A DNA stretch of 60,760 nt from an uncultured Archangium sp. (GTDB lineage: Bacteria; Myxococcota; Myxococcia; Myxococcales; Myxococcaceae), in assembly GCA_903905455.1 (NCBI GenBank), contig CAIVGN010000132.1, forward strand, positions 1 through 60,760. Reading direction: 5' to 3'. The notes below the pieces were generated by a model. That model did not search any database. It was not told the DNA's origin and was given only the letters and a program-made list of their open reading frames with translations. Positions within the stretch are counted from its first letter, which is position 1, and every line of letters starts with the position of its first letter. A program made the translations under genes and the position numbers. This document shows, one piece after another, positions 41,644 to 49,940 of this stretch.

Positions 41644-42852
41644 TCACGCCCCGAAGAAGGTCAGCACCTGCATCGTCACCCACGCGAGCCCGGCCGAGAA
41701 CGGCAGGGTGACGACCCACGCGATGAGGATGTTGGTCGCCACGCCCCAGCGCACGGCAGACACGCGCTTCGAGGCGCCCACGCCCATGATCGACGCGTTG
41801 ATCACGTGCGTGGTGGACACCGGAATGCCGAGGTGGCTGGCGCCGAGGATCGTCAGCGCGCCCGCGGTCTCCGCCGCGAAGCCCTGCAGCGGCGTGATGC
41901 GGATGATCTTGGTGCCCATGGTCTTGATGATGCGCGTGCCACCGGCCGCGGTGCCGAAGGCGATCGCCGTCGCGCACACGATCACCACCCAGGTCGGCAC
42001 GTGATCGGCCCCCTGGGGCATCACCCAGGAAGGCATCCACTCCGGCGTGGCCTGGCCCGTCGAGACGAAGGCCAGCAGGGCCAGGGTGATGATGCCCATC
42101 GACTTCTGCGCGTCGTTGCTGCCGTGCCCGAAGGCCATCAGGCCGGCCGAGAGCAGCTGCAGCCGCCGCGAGTGCGCGTGCACGATGTTGGGCCGGGCGC
42201 CGTAGAGCACCGGCACCGCGATGAGGAAGGCGACCCCCATGGCCAGCACCAGGCGCGTCTCGAAGGTGCTCGCCGCGAGCGCCTTGCCCAGCGCCTCGCC
42301 GTTCCACACCGCGAGGCCGAGGGCCAGGAAGACGGCCGCGACGAACAGCGCGAGCGTGGGCCGCCCCCAGTGCCCGCGGGCGATCCACACCAGGCCCACC
42401 ATCACCAGGAAGGCGACCACGAAGCCGATGGTCGGGGAGGCCACCAACGGCACCAGCACCTTCTGCACCAGGGCGTTCCACTTGAACGCGCTGAGGCCCG
42501 AGTGCGCGGTGACGGCGCCGGCCAGTCCACCGACCAGCGCGTGCGAGCTGCTCGAGGGAATGCCGTACCACCAGGTGATGAGGTTCCACACCGAGGCGCC
42601 GATGAGCGCCGCGAGCACCACGCCCTGGGTGACGATGGCGGGGTCGGCGAAGCCCGAGGCGATGGTCTTGGCGACCGCCGTGCCGGTGACCGCGCCCACG
42701 AAGTTCAAGATGCCCGCGAGGAACACCGCGGTGCGAATGGGCAGCACGCCCGTCGAGACCACCGTGGCGATGGCGTTCGCCGCGTCGTGAAAGCCGTTGA
42801 TGTAGTCGAACACGATGGCCATCAAGACCACCGCGATGAGCAGGCTAACCAT
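41644..42852 (-). CDS. pit: low-affinity inorganic phosphate transporter (Pit family)
   Basis: A 402-residue PiT symporter with about ten helices. Both PiT signatures are present: GFHDAANAIATVVST near the N-terminus and GHGSNDAQKSMGII in the middle. The selectivity loops GIPSSSSHALVGG and GIPVSTTHVIN are the duplicated P-loop-like motifs. ATG 42852 overlaps the DUF47 gene by 8 bases, so the two are coupled and share the upstream PHO-box-like element. Confidence 0.95.
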   Translation of the reverse strand: MVSLLIAVVLMAIVFDYINGFHDAANAIATVVSTGVLPIRTAVFLAGILNFVGAVTGTAVAKTIASGFADPAIVTQGVVLAALIGASVWNLITWWYGIPSSSSHALVGGLAGAVTAHSGLSAFKWNALVQKVLVPLVASPTIGFVVAFLVMVGLVWIARGHWGRPTLALFVAAVFLALGLAVWNGEALGKALAASTFETRLVLAMGVAFLIAVPVLYGARPNIVHAHSRRLQLLSAGLMAFGHGSNDAQKSMGIITLALLAFVSTGQATPEWMPSWVMPQGADHVPTWVVIVCATAIAFGTAAGGTRIIKTMGTKIIRITPLQGFAAETAGALTILGASHLGIPVSTTHVINASIMGVGASKRVSAVRWGVATNILIAWVVTLPFSAGLAWVTMQVLTFFGA

Positions 42853-43483
42853 GCTTCACGGCCAGGTTCGAGAGGAGGTCGGCCACGTTGTCGCAGTAGT
42901 CGACCGCCGCCTCGAGATCGTCCAGCGCCTCCTTCTGCTTGAGCAGCTCGCGGAAGTCGGGGTGTGACTCGGCGAAGAGTCCCGAGATGGCCTGGCGGTA
43001 GATGGTGTCGGCTTCCTTCTCGAGGGCGCGCACCTTGCGGCCGGCGTCGAGCAGCTCGGCGAACTGGTGCTTGCGCAGGCAGGGGACCGCCTGGGCGATG
43101 AGCGCGGTGCAGGCCTCGAGCTTCTCCATGATCTGCACCATCGGGGCCGTGGGCCGCTCGAGGTGGTACAGGTTGAAGGCGCGCGCCGAGAGGTTGCAGA
43201 GGTCGATGATGTCGTCGAGCTCGCTGGTGAGGCGGTGCAGGTCTTCACGGTCCAGCGGGGTCACGAAGGTGCGGGCCAGCGCGTCTTCCATCTTGCGCAC
43301 CACGTCGTCGGCCTTGTGCTCGATCACCTGCACCGACTCGCGCACCTTCGAGGCCGGGCTGTCCTTGAAGGTGTGCAGCGCCTTGGCGGCCTCGTGCCCG
43401 TAGCGACCCAGCTCCTCGAGCATGTCGTACCAGTGGTCTTCGCGCGGGAGGATGAAGCGGATCAGTTCCTGGAGAGCGGCCAT
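42845..43483 (-). CDS. DUF47/PhoU-like Pit accessory protein
   Basis: A 212-residue all-helical PhoU-like protein. The repeated E-x-x-A-D-x-x motifs (VIEHKADDVVRKMEDAL and LEKEADTIYRQAISG) are the metal-binding elements of PhoU/DUF47 proteins. Linkage to pit is common (orfA-pit in rhizobia) and the protein probably regulates Pit. ATG 43483 with AAGGG upstream is preferred to TTG 43498. It is the first gene of the operon. Confidence 0.93.
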   Translation of the reverse strand: MAALQELIRFILPREDHWYDMLEELGRYGHEAAKALHTFKDSPASKVRESVQVIEHKADDVVRKMEDALARTFVTPLDREDLHRLTSELDDIIDLCNLSARAFNLYHLERPTAPMVQIMEKLEACTALIAQAVPCLRKHQFAELLDAGRKVRALEKEADTIYRQAISGLFAESHPDFRELLKQKEALDDLEAAVDYCDNVADLLSNLAVKHG

Positions 43484-43519
43484 GGAGCAGCCCTTCAACA
43501 GACGACCCGCACTGTCCCG

Positions 43520-43546
43520 GTTACAACTCGGTGACGGTTGTGTGAC
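43520..43546 (-). promoter_or_regulatory. PHO-box-like direct repeats upstream of the DUF47-pit operon
   Basis: On the minus strand, GTCAC, GTCAC and GTAAC occur at an exact 11-base period (plus-strand positions 43542, 43531 and 43520). This is the spacing of PhoB half-sites. A fourth, slightly displaced GTAAC is at 43554-43558. The site ends 37 bases before the DUF47 ATG. PhoB control is inferred. Confidence 0.6.
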
Positions 43547-43579
43547 CGCCCAAGTTACCGCCGTCGCTTGGGTTTCTGG

Positions 43580-45385
43580 TCACTTCCGCTTCCGGGCGGC
43601 GAGCAACTGGGTGAGTTTCGGGGCCAGGCCCAGCGACGCGGCGACGCGCGTGAGCTGCTGGAGTTCGCGGATGTCGGCCTGGTCGACCAGGGCCAGTTCG
43701 ATGAGCGCCGAGAGCAGCACCACGGCCTCGGGCGAGCCGCGGGGGAAGGGCGGGGTGGCGTCCGCGGATTGGATCGCCGGCTCCACCACCGCCTCGGCGA
43801 GGCCCCAGCTCTTCGCGAGCTGCCGCAGGTGGAGCCGCTCCTGGTCGGTGACCACGCCGTCGGTCCGCGCGAAGGCCGCGACACATTGAAAGAGGCGCAA
43901 GGACTCGTGCTTCGGCGGCGGGGCGGGCGCGACGGCCGCCACGGAGCGCTGGAGTCCGCGCGCGATGAACTGCTCCCAGGTGAGGATGGTGTCGAGCACC
44001 CAGTCTTGCGCCGAGGCCGCCAGCGCCGCGCCGCAGTACTCGCAGGTGGGCTGGCCGTTGTCGGTCAGGGGCGCGCTGCACGCCGCGCAGCGGTTGGTGG
44101 CGAGGCCGATGGTCGAGGGTGCGCCGGCCCCGCGCCGCTTGAGCAGCAGCACGTAGCGCTCGTGGCGGCCCTTGGCGCTCCAGCGCACCTCGCAGGCGGC
44201 CACGTCGTCCTCGCCTTCGCGCCGGAGATCCTTCGTGTTGACCGCGCCGACCGCGCAGTCGTCCATGCGGCGCAGCAAGCCCTGGTGCTTGAGCTTGGCC
44301 AGCTGGGCCTGCACGGGAGCGAAGAAGGCAGGGGAGCTGACCTTCGCCAGCGACGCCGGCGAGCCGCTGCGCTGCGCGTCGACCCACTTCCAGAACACCA
44401 GCGACGCGCGGTCCTCGAGCACCGCGACGCTGAAGTGCTCGTCGCGCTTCTCGAACTCGGACAGGCCGGTGACGCGCCCCGCGCTCTGGGCCTCGACGCT
44501 CTGGGTCATCTCGGTCACCACCCAGTCGAAGTGCCCGCTGTTCAAGATCGCGCCGCAGTGCTCGCACTGGCCTGCCGCGTTGCCCTGGAACGGTGCGCCG
44601 CACTGGGGACAGCCGGTACCGCGCTTCGTCGAGGCGCGCGTGCTGCGCACGAAGGTCCACACCTCGGTGAAGGTGTCGACGCGGGCGCGCAGGGCGATGG
44701 CCTCCGCCTCGGCATCGGTGGCGCTCGCCGGGGCCTCGGAGTCGCGCAGGCTCGCGGTGATGCTCACCTCGATCGAATCGAACACGCGACCGACCTGCAC
44801 CTCGACCAGCTTCGCGTCGAGCACCCTCAAGTCGGCCGTGGCGTCACGCACGCCCAGGGACTTCATGATCTCCAGCTGCGTCGCGAGCCGCTGCCAGGTG
44901 GCGTCGGACACGAAGGGGCGGATGGGCTGGAGCTCGCGCTTGAACCACGCGGCCTGCACCGCTTCGAAGTGCCGGCGCACCTGGCCGAGGAACACGCTGC
45001 GCTCGAAGGCCTGGTCGTGATCCATCAACGCGCGCAGCCCGGGGGGCGGCGGGTCTTCGCGGGGGCCGGTGTCTGGCTGGTGGTGCGGTTGAGCGCGCCC
45101 GGTACGCCGGCGACCTGAGCTGCCGAACGTGAGGACCAGGATGAGCGCGAGGAGGACGATGCCCGATACGATCAGCGGGGGCACGGGGTCTCCCTTCCCT
45201 CCCGGGTTGGTGCCCCCCGAGGATGAACTCGATCCACTCGAGGACCGCGAGGGACTGCGGGTCGAACCCGAAGAACTCCCTCCGCCCGAAGGCTTGGCGG
45301 GCTTGTAGGTCTCCCCGCCACCGGCACGACCCAGCGCGGGCAACGCCATCAACGCCACCAGCAGCACCAGCCCCCGTCGATTCAT
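43580..45385 (-). CDS. TIM44-like domain protein with zinc ribbons and TerB-like C-terminus
   Basis: A 601-residue membrane protein. A signal-like N-terminus (MNRRGLVLLVALMALPALG) is followed by a Ser/Gly-rich linker (30-65) and a helix (PLIVSGIVLLALILVLTF, 70-87). A TIM44/MBA1-type domain comes next (about 125-250). Zinc ribbon 1 has Cys259, 262, 274 and 277 (CPQCG, CEHCG). A second TIM44-like stretch and ribbon 2 (CAACSAPL, CEYCG) follow, and the last 110 residues form a TerB-like helical domain. It is probably a membrane-tethered cytoplasmic assembly; the function is unknown. ATG 45385 lies seven bases after TAGGGT. Confidence 0.82.
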   Translation of the reverse strand: MNRRGLVLLVALMALPALGRAGGGETYKPAKPSGGGSSSGSTRSPSRSSSGSSSSSGGTNPGGKGDPVPPLIVSGIVLLALILVLTFGSSGRRRTGRAQPHHQPDTGPREDPPPPGLRALMDHDQAFERSVFLGQVRRHFEAVQAAWFKRELQPIRPFVSDATWQRLATQLEIMKSLGVRDATADLRVLDAKLVEVQVGRVFDSIEVSITASLRDSEAPASATDAEAEAIALRARVDTFTEVWTFVRSTRASTKRGTGCPQCGAPFQGNAAGQCEHCGAILNSGHFDWVVTEMTQSVEAQSAGRVTGLSEFEKRDEHFSVAVLEDRASLVFWKWVDAQRSGSPASLAKVSSPAFFAPVQAQLAKLKHQGLLRRMDDCAVGAVNTKDLRREGEDDVAACEVRWSAKGRHERYVLLLKRRGAGAPSTIGLATNRCAACSAPLTDNGQPTCEYCGAALAASAQDWVLDTILTWEQFIARGLQRSVAAVAPAPPPKHESLRLFQCVAAFARTDGVVTDQERLHLRQLAKSWGLAEAVVEPAIQSADATPPFPRGSPEAVVLLSALIELALVDQADIRELQQLTRVAASLGLAPKLTQLLAARKRK

Positions 45386-45392
45386 GGGCGGC

Positions 45393-45398
45393 ACCCTA
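45393..45398 (-). promoter_or_regulatory. -10 hexamer of the TIM44-like gene, predicted leaderless
   Basis: TAGGGT on the minus strand ends seven bases before ATG 45385; there is no Shine-Dalgarno. Confidence 0.45.
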
Positions 45399-45481
45399 GC
45401 GTGACGGTCGATGACTTCTGGAGACATTGAGGTAGTGCATCGATTACCCAACGTCATCGATTCGCGCAGCGGACTTCGCGG

Positions 45482-45487
45482 CATGAT
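45482..45487 (+). promoter_or_regulatory. -10-like hexamer of the N-acetyltransferase gene
   Basis: CATGAT ends six bases before GTG 45494; no ribosome site lies between. It is weaker than the other examples. Confidence 0.3.
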
Positions 45488-45493
45488 GCGCCC

Positions 45494-46300
45494 GTGGACC
45501 TCGACGCCTACTTCCGCCGCATTCGCTACACCGGCAGCACCACCCCCACGTTGGCGACGCTCCATGCGCTGTGCCTGGCGCACGTGAGCACCATCCCCTT
45601 CGAGAACCTCGACGTGCTGCTCGGGCGGGGCATCGATCTCTCGGACGAGGCGGTCGATGCCAAGCTCATCACCCAGGGCCGCGGCGGCTACTGCTTCGAA
45701 CACAACCCGCTCTTCCTGCGCGTGCTCCAGCAGCTGGGCTTCACGGCGCGACCCTTGAGCGCGCGGGTGCGGCTGCAGCGGCCCCGCGACTTCACGCCGC
45801 CGCGCAGCCACTGCTTCGTGGGCGTCGACCTCGACGGCGAGCGCTGGCTGGCGGACGTCGGCGTGGGAGGCCTCGCGCCCACCGGGGCCCTGCGCCTCGA
45901 CGTGCAGACCGAGCAGCAGACGCCCCACGAGCCGCGGCGCATCGTGCAGGAAGGCGCGCTGCGCTTTCACCAGGTGAAGCTGGGGGACACGTGGTCCGAC
46001 GTCTGCGAGTTCACGCTCGAGGAGATGCCGCCCATCGATCGCGAGGTCGCCAACTGGTTCACCAGCACCTCGCCGCAGTCCCACTTCCGCAGCCGGTTGC
46101 TGGTGGCCCGCGCGGCTCCCGACGGAGGCCGGGTCACGCTGCTCAACCGCCAGCTCACCCTGCGCCCCGCCAGCGGCGAGCCCACCATCACCGAGGTGCA
46201 GAGCCCCGACGCGCTGCTCGAGGTGTTGGCGGAGCACTTCGCGCTCGAGTTCCCGAAGGGCACGCGCTTCCCCGGGCCGCCGTTCGAGTGGCCGACCTGA
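45494..46300 (+). CDS. arylamine N-acetyltransferase
   Basis: A 268-residue acetyl-CoA-dependent NAT. The Cys-His-Asp triad is Cys67 in RGGYCFEHN, His106 in RSHCFVGVD and Asp121 in ADVGVGG, with the family spacing. TIPFENLDVLLGR is the conserved N-terminal segment. It acetylates aromatic amines or hydrazines; natural substrates in free-living bacteria are unclear. GTG 45494 begins the family N-terminus directly. It converges with the membrane-protein gene. Confidence 0.94.
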   Translation: MDLDAYFRRIRYTGSTTPTLATLHALCLAHVSTIPFENLDVLLGRGIDLSDEAVDAKLITQGRGGYCFEHNPLFLRVLQQLGFTARPLSARVRLQRPRDFTPPRSHCFVGVDLDGERWLADVGVGGLAPTGALRLDVQTEQQTPHEPRRIVQEGALRFHQVKLGDTWSDVCEFTLEEMPPIDREVANWFTSTSPQSHFRSRLLVARAAPDGGRVTLLNRQLTLRPASGEPTITEVQSPDALLEVLAEHFALEFPKGTRFPGPPFEWPT

Positions 46301-46303
46301 GGA

Positions 46304-47542
46304 TCAGCGCACGTCGAGGTCGGCGCCGAAGTCACCCGACAGCGCGCCGCGCAGCCACGCCCCCAGCCCCTTGAGCCCGCGCAGCAGCGGCAGGTCGTCG
46401 ATGGGCAGGCCCCCGAGCACCCGCGCCACGTCTGCTTCGCGGCCCCGCGCCCGCGGCGTGAGGCGGAAGGCGAGGCGGCCGCGCTCGTCGAGCACCACCG
46501 GGTGCAGCACCCCGCGTTCGATCCGCAGCGCCCCGGGCACCGGCACCTCCCGCGGCAGCACGAAGGCGCGCCGGTAGCGGAACACCAGCTGCCCTTCCCG
46601 CATCGCGAGCCACCCGTTGGTGCGCACCGGCAGCGGCAGGGCCGGCCCCGAGTAGACGAAGACGCGACCCGCGCTCGCCACGTCGACCGGCGCGCGGAAG
46701 AGCCCCACCACGAAGGACCACCCGAAGCGCATCAGCCGGTACGAGAACCCCGCACAGAGCACCGCGAGCACCACCAACAGCGCACACAACATCGCGCCCA
46801 GCGTGGGGAACCAGCGCGAGAGCAGGCTCACCGTCACCAGCAACCCGAAGCGCAGCAGCTTGAGCGCGTTGTCCACCAGGCCAAACGGACTCAGGAGGAT
46901 GAGCACGTTGAGGGTGTGCGAGGCGAGCCACACGCTGCCGTAGACCACCGTGGCGCCGAGGATCGCGAAGACCCAGGTGAGTCCCTCGGGCAGCGCGGCC
47001 GAGCTGACGTCACCCGTTCCCGCCCAGGCGGTCCCCACCAGCAGCCCGGTGACCTGCTGCGCGCTGAGCCCCTGCATCGCGCGCTGAAAGGCCCACGCCA
47101 GGGCCCCGATGGCCAGGGGCGAGGCGAGCAGCCCCGACACCTTGTTCTCCAGCAACTGCAGCGCGTCGAGCGGCTTCTTCGCCCCGGGAATGCGGGCGAT
47201 GACCACCTCCTTGAAGAGGATGAGCAGCAGCACCACCACCGCCGGGCCCCAGAACCACGGCTGGGCGAAGAACGAGAGCTGGCCGCGCGCCGCCGCGTCG
47301 GTGTGCCACCAGCGCCACGCGCTCATCGCGGTCAGCGCCAGCAGCGGCGAGATGGCCAGCTCGGTGGTCTGCGAGAGCGCCTCGGCGAGGCCCTGGCTCT
47401 GGCCGGAGACCGCGAGCAGCTCGCGCCCCAGCGGCGACGTCGCGCCCTCGCGGGCCACGTCGCCCAGCAACAGGTCAGCCGGCTCGGCGGCGAGCACCAC
47501 GTGACCCAACGAGCACACGATGAGGAGCAGTCGAAGGGTCAC
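46304..47542 (-). CDS. hypothetical integral membrane protein
   Basis: A protein of about 412 residues: a signal peptide (VTLRLLLIVCSLGHVVLA), a 30-residue loop, then seven or eight helices to about residue 285 and a 120-residue cytoplasmic-type domain rich in Arg (GALRIERGVLHPVVLDERGR region). I do not recognise the family. GTG 47542 is chosen because TAGAGT (47550-47555) ends seven bases before it; ATG 47575 or GTG 47551 would place that hexamer inside the coding region. Confidence 0.7.
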   Translation of the reverse strand: MTLRLLLIVCSLGHVVLAAEPADLLLGDVAREGATSPLGRELLAVSGQSQGLAEALSQTTELAISPLLALTAMSAWRWWHTDAAARGQLSFFAQPWFWGPAVVVLLLILFKEVVIARIPGAKKPLDALQLLENKVSGLLASPLAIGALAWAFQRAMQGLSAQQVTGLLVGTAWAGTGDVSSAALPEGLTWVFAILGATVVYGSVWLASHTLNVLILLSPFGLVDNALKLLRFGLLVTVSLLSRWFPTLGAMLCALLVVLAVLCAGFSYRLMRFGWSFVVGLFRAPVDVASAGRVFVYSGPALPLPVRTNGWLAMREGQLVFRYRRAFVLPREVPVPGALRIERGVLHPVVLDERGRLAFRLTPRARGREADVARVLGGLPIDDLPLLRGLKGLGAWLRGALSGDFGADLDVR

Positions 47543-47549
47543 CCGGCGC

Positions 47550-47555
47550 ACTCTA
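47550..47555 (-). promoter_or_regulatory. -10 hexamer of the membrane-protein gene, decides its start
   Basis: TAGAGT on the minus strand ends seven bases before GTG 47542, matching the leaderless pattern at other genes here. Confidence 0.4.
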
Positions 47556-47614
47556 CGCGTCGGCTGCCCGGCCATTGCGCCTCAACGCTGGGCGGCGGCG
47601 TCAAGGACGAGCGG

Positions 47615-48523
47615 TCAGTCGAGCATCGTCTGGGCGATGACCCGCTGCAGCCGGCGCCGCTCGAGGGTGTACGCGCCGAGGTGGCCGGTGGCGATGCGCA
47701 CCGGCTCCACGCCCCAGTGCGCGGCGATGCGCTCGGTGGCGGCGGGCGAGACGATGCCGTCTTGCGTGGTGACCACCACCGCGCAGCGCTTCGACTTCGG
47801 CGGCGGGAGATCGAGCACCGACACGCGCCCCATCGCTGCGCGCAGCCGCGCCTTCGCGTCGTCGCCCAGCACCTGCCACTGCACCTGCGTCGCCAGCGGC
47901 CCGTCGCAGAACACCACGTCGGGCGAGGGGCTCGCGGCCATGGCCACCACCGGCACCTCGAAGGGCAACGACTGCACCGCCTGCGAGCCGAGCTGCCCCG
48001 CCATGCTGTAGCCGGCGACGCCGGTGGGCAGTCCTTCGGCGTGGTGCGTCTGGGCGAGCGCGCGCACCTCTTCGACGTGCGAGAGCCCCATGCGGAAGAA
48101 GTCTTCGACGCGGTTGATCGGCGCGGCGCGCAGGCCGAAGTAGGCGCCCTCGAGCAGCCATGGCTCGAGGCCCTGGGCCACCAGCGCGCCCACCAGCCAC
48201 ATGCGCGGGCCGTAGCCGGCGTCACCCCACGAGGGCGGGACGATCACCCGGCGCTTCGGAGGCCTCGGGGTCAACACGCGCCGCACGTGCATCGTCCGCA
48301 GCGCCTCGGGCAACACCGTGCTCGGGCTCGGCGCGGTGCCGTCTTGCACCAGCAGGCCCCGTTCCCGGTGGGATGGCTGCCAGGTCAGCTGAACCAGGGG
48401 CGCGTCGTGCGGCGTCTTGAACGAATCGGCCAGCGCCTCGAACGGCGCCAGCTCGCCCCAGCCCCCTTCGAACACGGCCGCGCGACGCAGCAGCCGGAGC
48501 GAGAGGTGATCGAGCCAGTGCAT
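47615..48523 (-). CDS. ABHD18-like alpha/beta hydrolase
   Basis: A 302-residue hydrolase. The nucleophile elbow is GYSMAGQ, and the likely catalytic His is in ATGHLGAYTLERRRLQ near the C-terminus. RVIVPPSWGDAGYGPR and LEGAYFGLRAAP match the ABHD18/DUF2048 pattern of oxyanion and cap residues. There is no signal peptide. ATG 48523 shares a base with the stop of the dehydrogenase gene (TGATG), so translation is coupled. The substrate is unknown; neighbours suggest lipid metabolism. Confidence 0.82.
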   Translation of the reverse strand: MHWLDHLSLRLLRRAAVFEGGWGELAPFEALADSFKTPHDAPLVQLTWQPSHRERGLLVQDGTAPSPSTVLPEALRTMHVRRVLTPRPPKRRVIVPPSWGDAGYGPRMWLVGALVAQGLEPWLLEGAYFGLRAAPINRVEDFFRMGLSHVEEVRALAQTHHAEGLPTGVAGYSMAGQLGSQAVQSLPFEVPVVAMAASPSPDVVFCDGPLATQVQWQVLGDDAKARLRAAMGRVSVLDLPPPKSKRCAVVVTTQDGIVSPAATERIAAHWGVEPVRIATGHLGAYTLERRRLQRVIAQTMLD

Positions 48524-49314
48524 CACATGCCGATCAGCTGGCCACCGATGAGCGACATGCCGCCGTCGACTGAGTGGATGCTGCCGGTGACGTACTTCGC
48601 GGCCGGCGAGGCGAGGAACATGGCCAGCTGCGCGACGTCGTCGGTGGTGCCGAAGCACTGCAGCGGCAGCGCCTGCTCGATCTTCTTGCGCACCTCGGGG
48701 TCACCGGCCAGGCGCTGCATGCCCTCGGTGCCGTCGATGGGCCCGGGCCAGATGGACATCACGCGCACGCCCGCGGGGCCCCATTCCATGGCGAGCGTCT
48801 TGACCAGCATGTCGACGCCGGCCTTCGCCGCGCAGACGTGGGCCTGCATGGGGTAGGCGACCTGCGCCTGCGGGGCCGAGATGGCGATGATCGCCGCGCC
48901 CGGCTTGGTGAGGCGCTCGAAGGCCGCGCGGCACGCGTTGAAGGTGCCCAGCACGTCGATGTCCATCACCGCCTTGAAGCCGTTCGACGACATCATGGCC
49001 ACCGGGGCGGGGAAGTTGCCGGCCGCGCCGCACAGCAGCACGTCGATGGGGCCGAACGCCTTGACCGCCGCCTCGATGGACGCCTCGAGGGCCGCGTAGT
49101 CGCGCACGTCGGCCGAGTAGCCCTCGGCGGTGATGCCCTTGGCGCGCAGGCCCTTCACCGCGGCCTCGAGCTTCTCCACCTTGCGGCCGTTGATCGACAC
49201 CTTGGCGCCCAGCTCGCCGAAGGCCTCGGCGATGCGCAGGTTGATGCCGCTGGAACCGCCGGTCACGAAGGCGTGCTTGCCGGCGTACAGGCCGGGCTTG
49301 AAGATCGAGGTCAT
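48523..49314 (-). CDS. SDR-family oxidoreductase, 2,4-dienoyl-CoA reductase-like
   Basis: A 263-residue short-chain dehydrogenase. The cofactor loop is VTGGSSGIN (the usual final Gly is Asn), then AAGNFPAP and NGFKAVMDIDVLGTFN. Where classic SDRs have YxxxK, it reads QAHVCAAKAGVD, as in peroxisomal 2,4-dienoyl-CoA reductases; EWGPAGVRV and PGPIDGTEGM also match that group. It probably reduces dienoyl-CoA in beta-oxidation of unsaturated fatty acids. ATG 49314 overlaps the TetR stop in ATGA. Confidence 0.88.
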   Translation of the reverse strand: MTSIFKPGLYAGKHAFVTGGSSGINLRIAEAFGELGAKVSINGRKVEKLEAAVKGLRAKGITAEGYSADVRDYAALEASIEAAVKAFGPIDVLLCGAAGNFPAPVAMMSSNGFKAVMDIDVLGTFNACRAAFERLTKPGAAIIAISAPQAQVAYPMQAHVCAAKAGVDMLVKTLAMEWGPAGVRVMSIWPGPIDGTEGMQRLAGDPEVRKKIEQALPLQCFGTTDDVAQLAMFLASPAAKYVTGSIHSVDGGMSLIGGQLIGM

Positions 49315-49934
49315 GAGGTCACCGGCTTGAGGAAGGGGATGGGGGTAGGCACGCTGGTCGGCCGCGCGCCGTTCATGAAGAGGTGGGTCACGCCGTGCAG
49401 CATGTCGTCGAGCGGCATGATCGGCTGCACGCACCACGAGGCCATTGCGGCCAGGCAGTTGAGCAGGAAGAAGTCGGCCAGCACCTCGGCGGGGATGACC
49501 GGCGACAATTCCCCTCGGTCCGCGGCCTCGTGGAAGCGGCGGGTCATCGCGGCGCGAACGATCTCCGCCTCGCGATCCTCGAGCACCGGGGCGCGGCGCA
49601 GCGAGACGCTGAAGACCTCGACCAGCAGCTTGCGGCGATCACCCTCGGACCAGAACTGGCTCATGCCGCTGATCAACGTGTCGAACACGGTCTGCAGGGC
49701 CACGTTGGGCGGCAGCGCGTGGAGCGCGTCGGTCACCGGCCCCTCGGATTCCTTGAGCAACTCGAGGAGGACGTCGTCCTTCGAGGGGAAGTGGAAGTAG
49801 AATGCCGCCCGGCTGACGTCGGCCTTCAGGGCGATGTCCTCGATGCGGCAGTTGGCCACTCCGTCGCGGCTGAAGACCTCGATGGCCGCGTGGTACAGCT
49901 TCTTCCTCGTTTCTTCTCGCTGTCTGTCACGCAC
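49311..49934 (-). CDS. TetR-family transcriptional regulator
   Basis: A 207-residue regulator. The N-terminal helix-turn-helix (IEDIALKADVSRAAFYFHFPSK) is typical; the C-terminal ligand domain is variable. It starts at GTG 49934, only six bases from the ATG of the divergent TANGO2-family gene; TACACA (49947-49942) ends seven bases before the GTG. It is followed by the dienoyl-CoA-reductase-like and hydrolase genes, which it probably controls, perhaps in response to an acyl-CoA. Confidence 0.9.
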   Translation of the reverse strand: MRDRQREETRKKLYHAAIEVFSRDGVANCRIEDIALKADVSRAAFYFHFPSKDDVLLELLKESEGPVTDALHALPPNVALQTVFDTLISGMSQFWSEGDRRKLLVEVFSVSLRRAPVLEDREAEIVRAAMTRRFHEAADRGELSPVIPAEVLADFFLLNCLAAMASWCVQPIMPLDDMLHGVTHLFMNGARPTSVPTPIPFLKPVTS

Positions 49935-49940
49935 GCCCCA

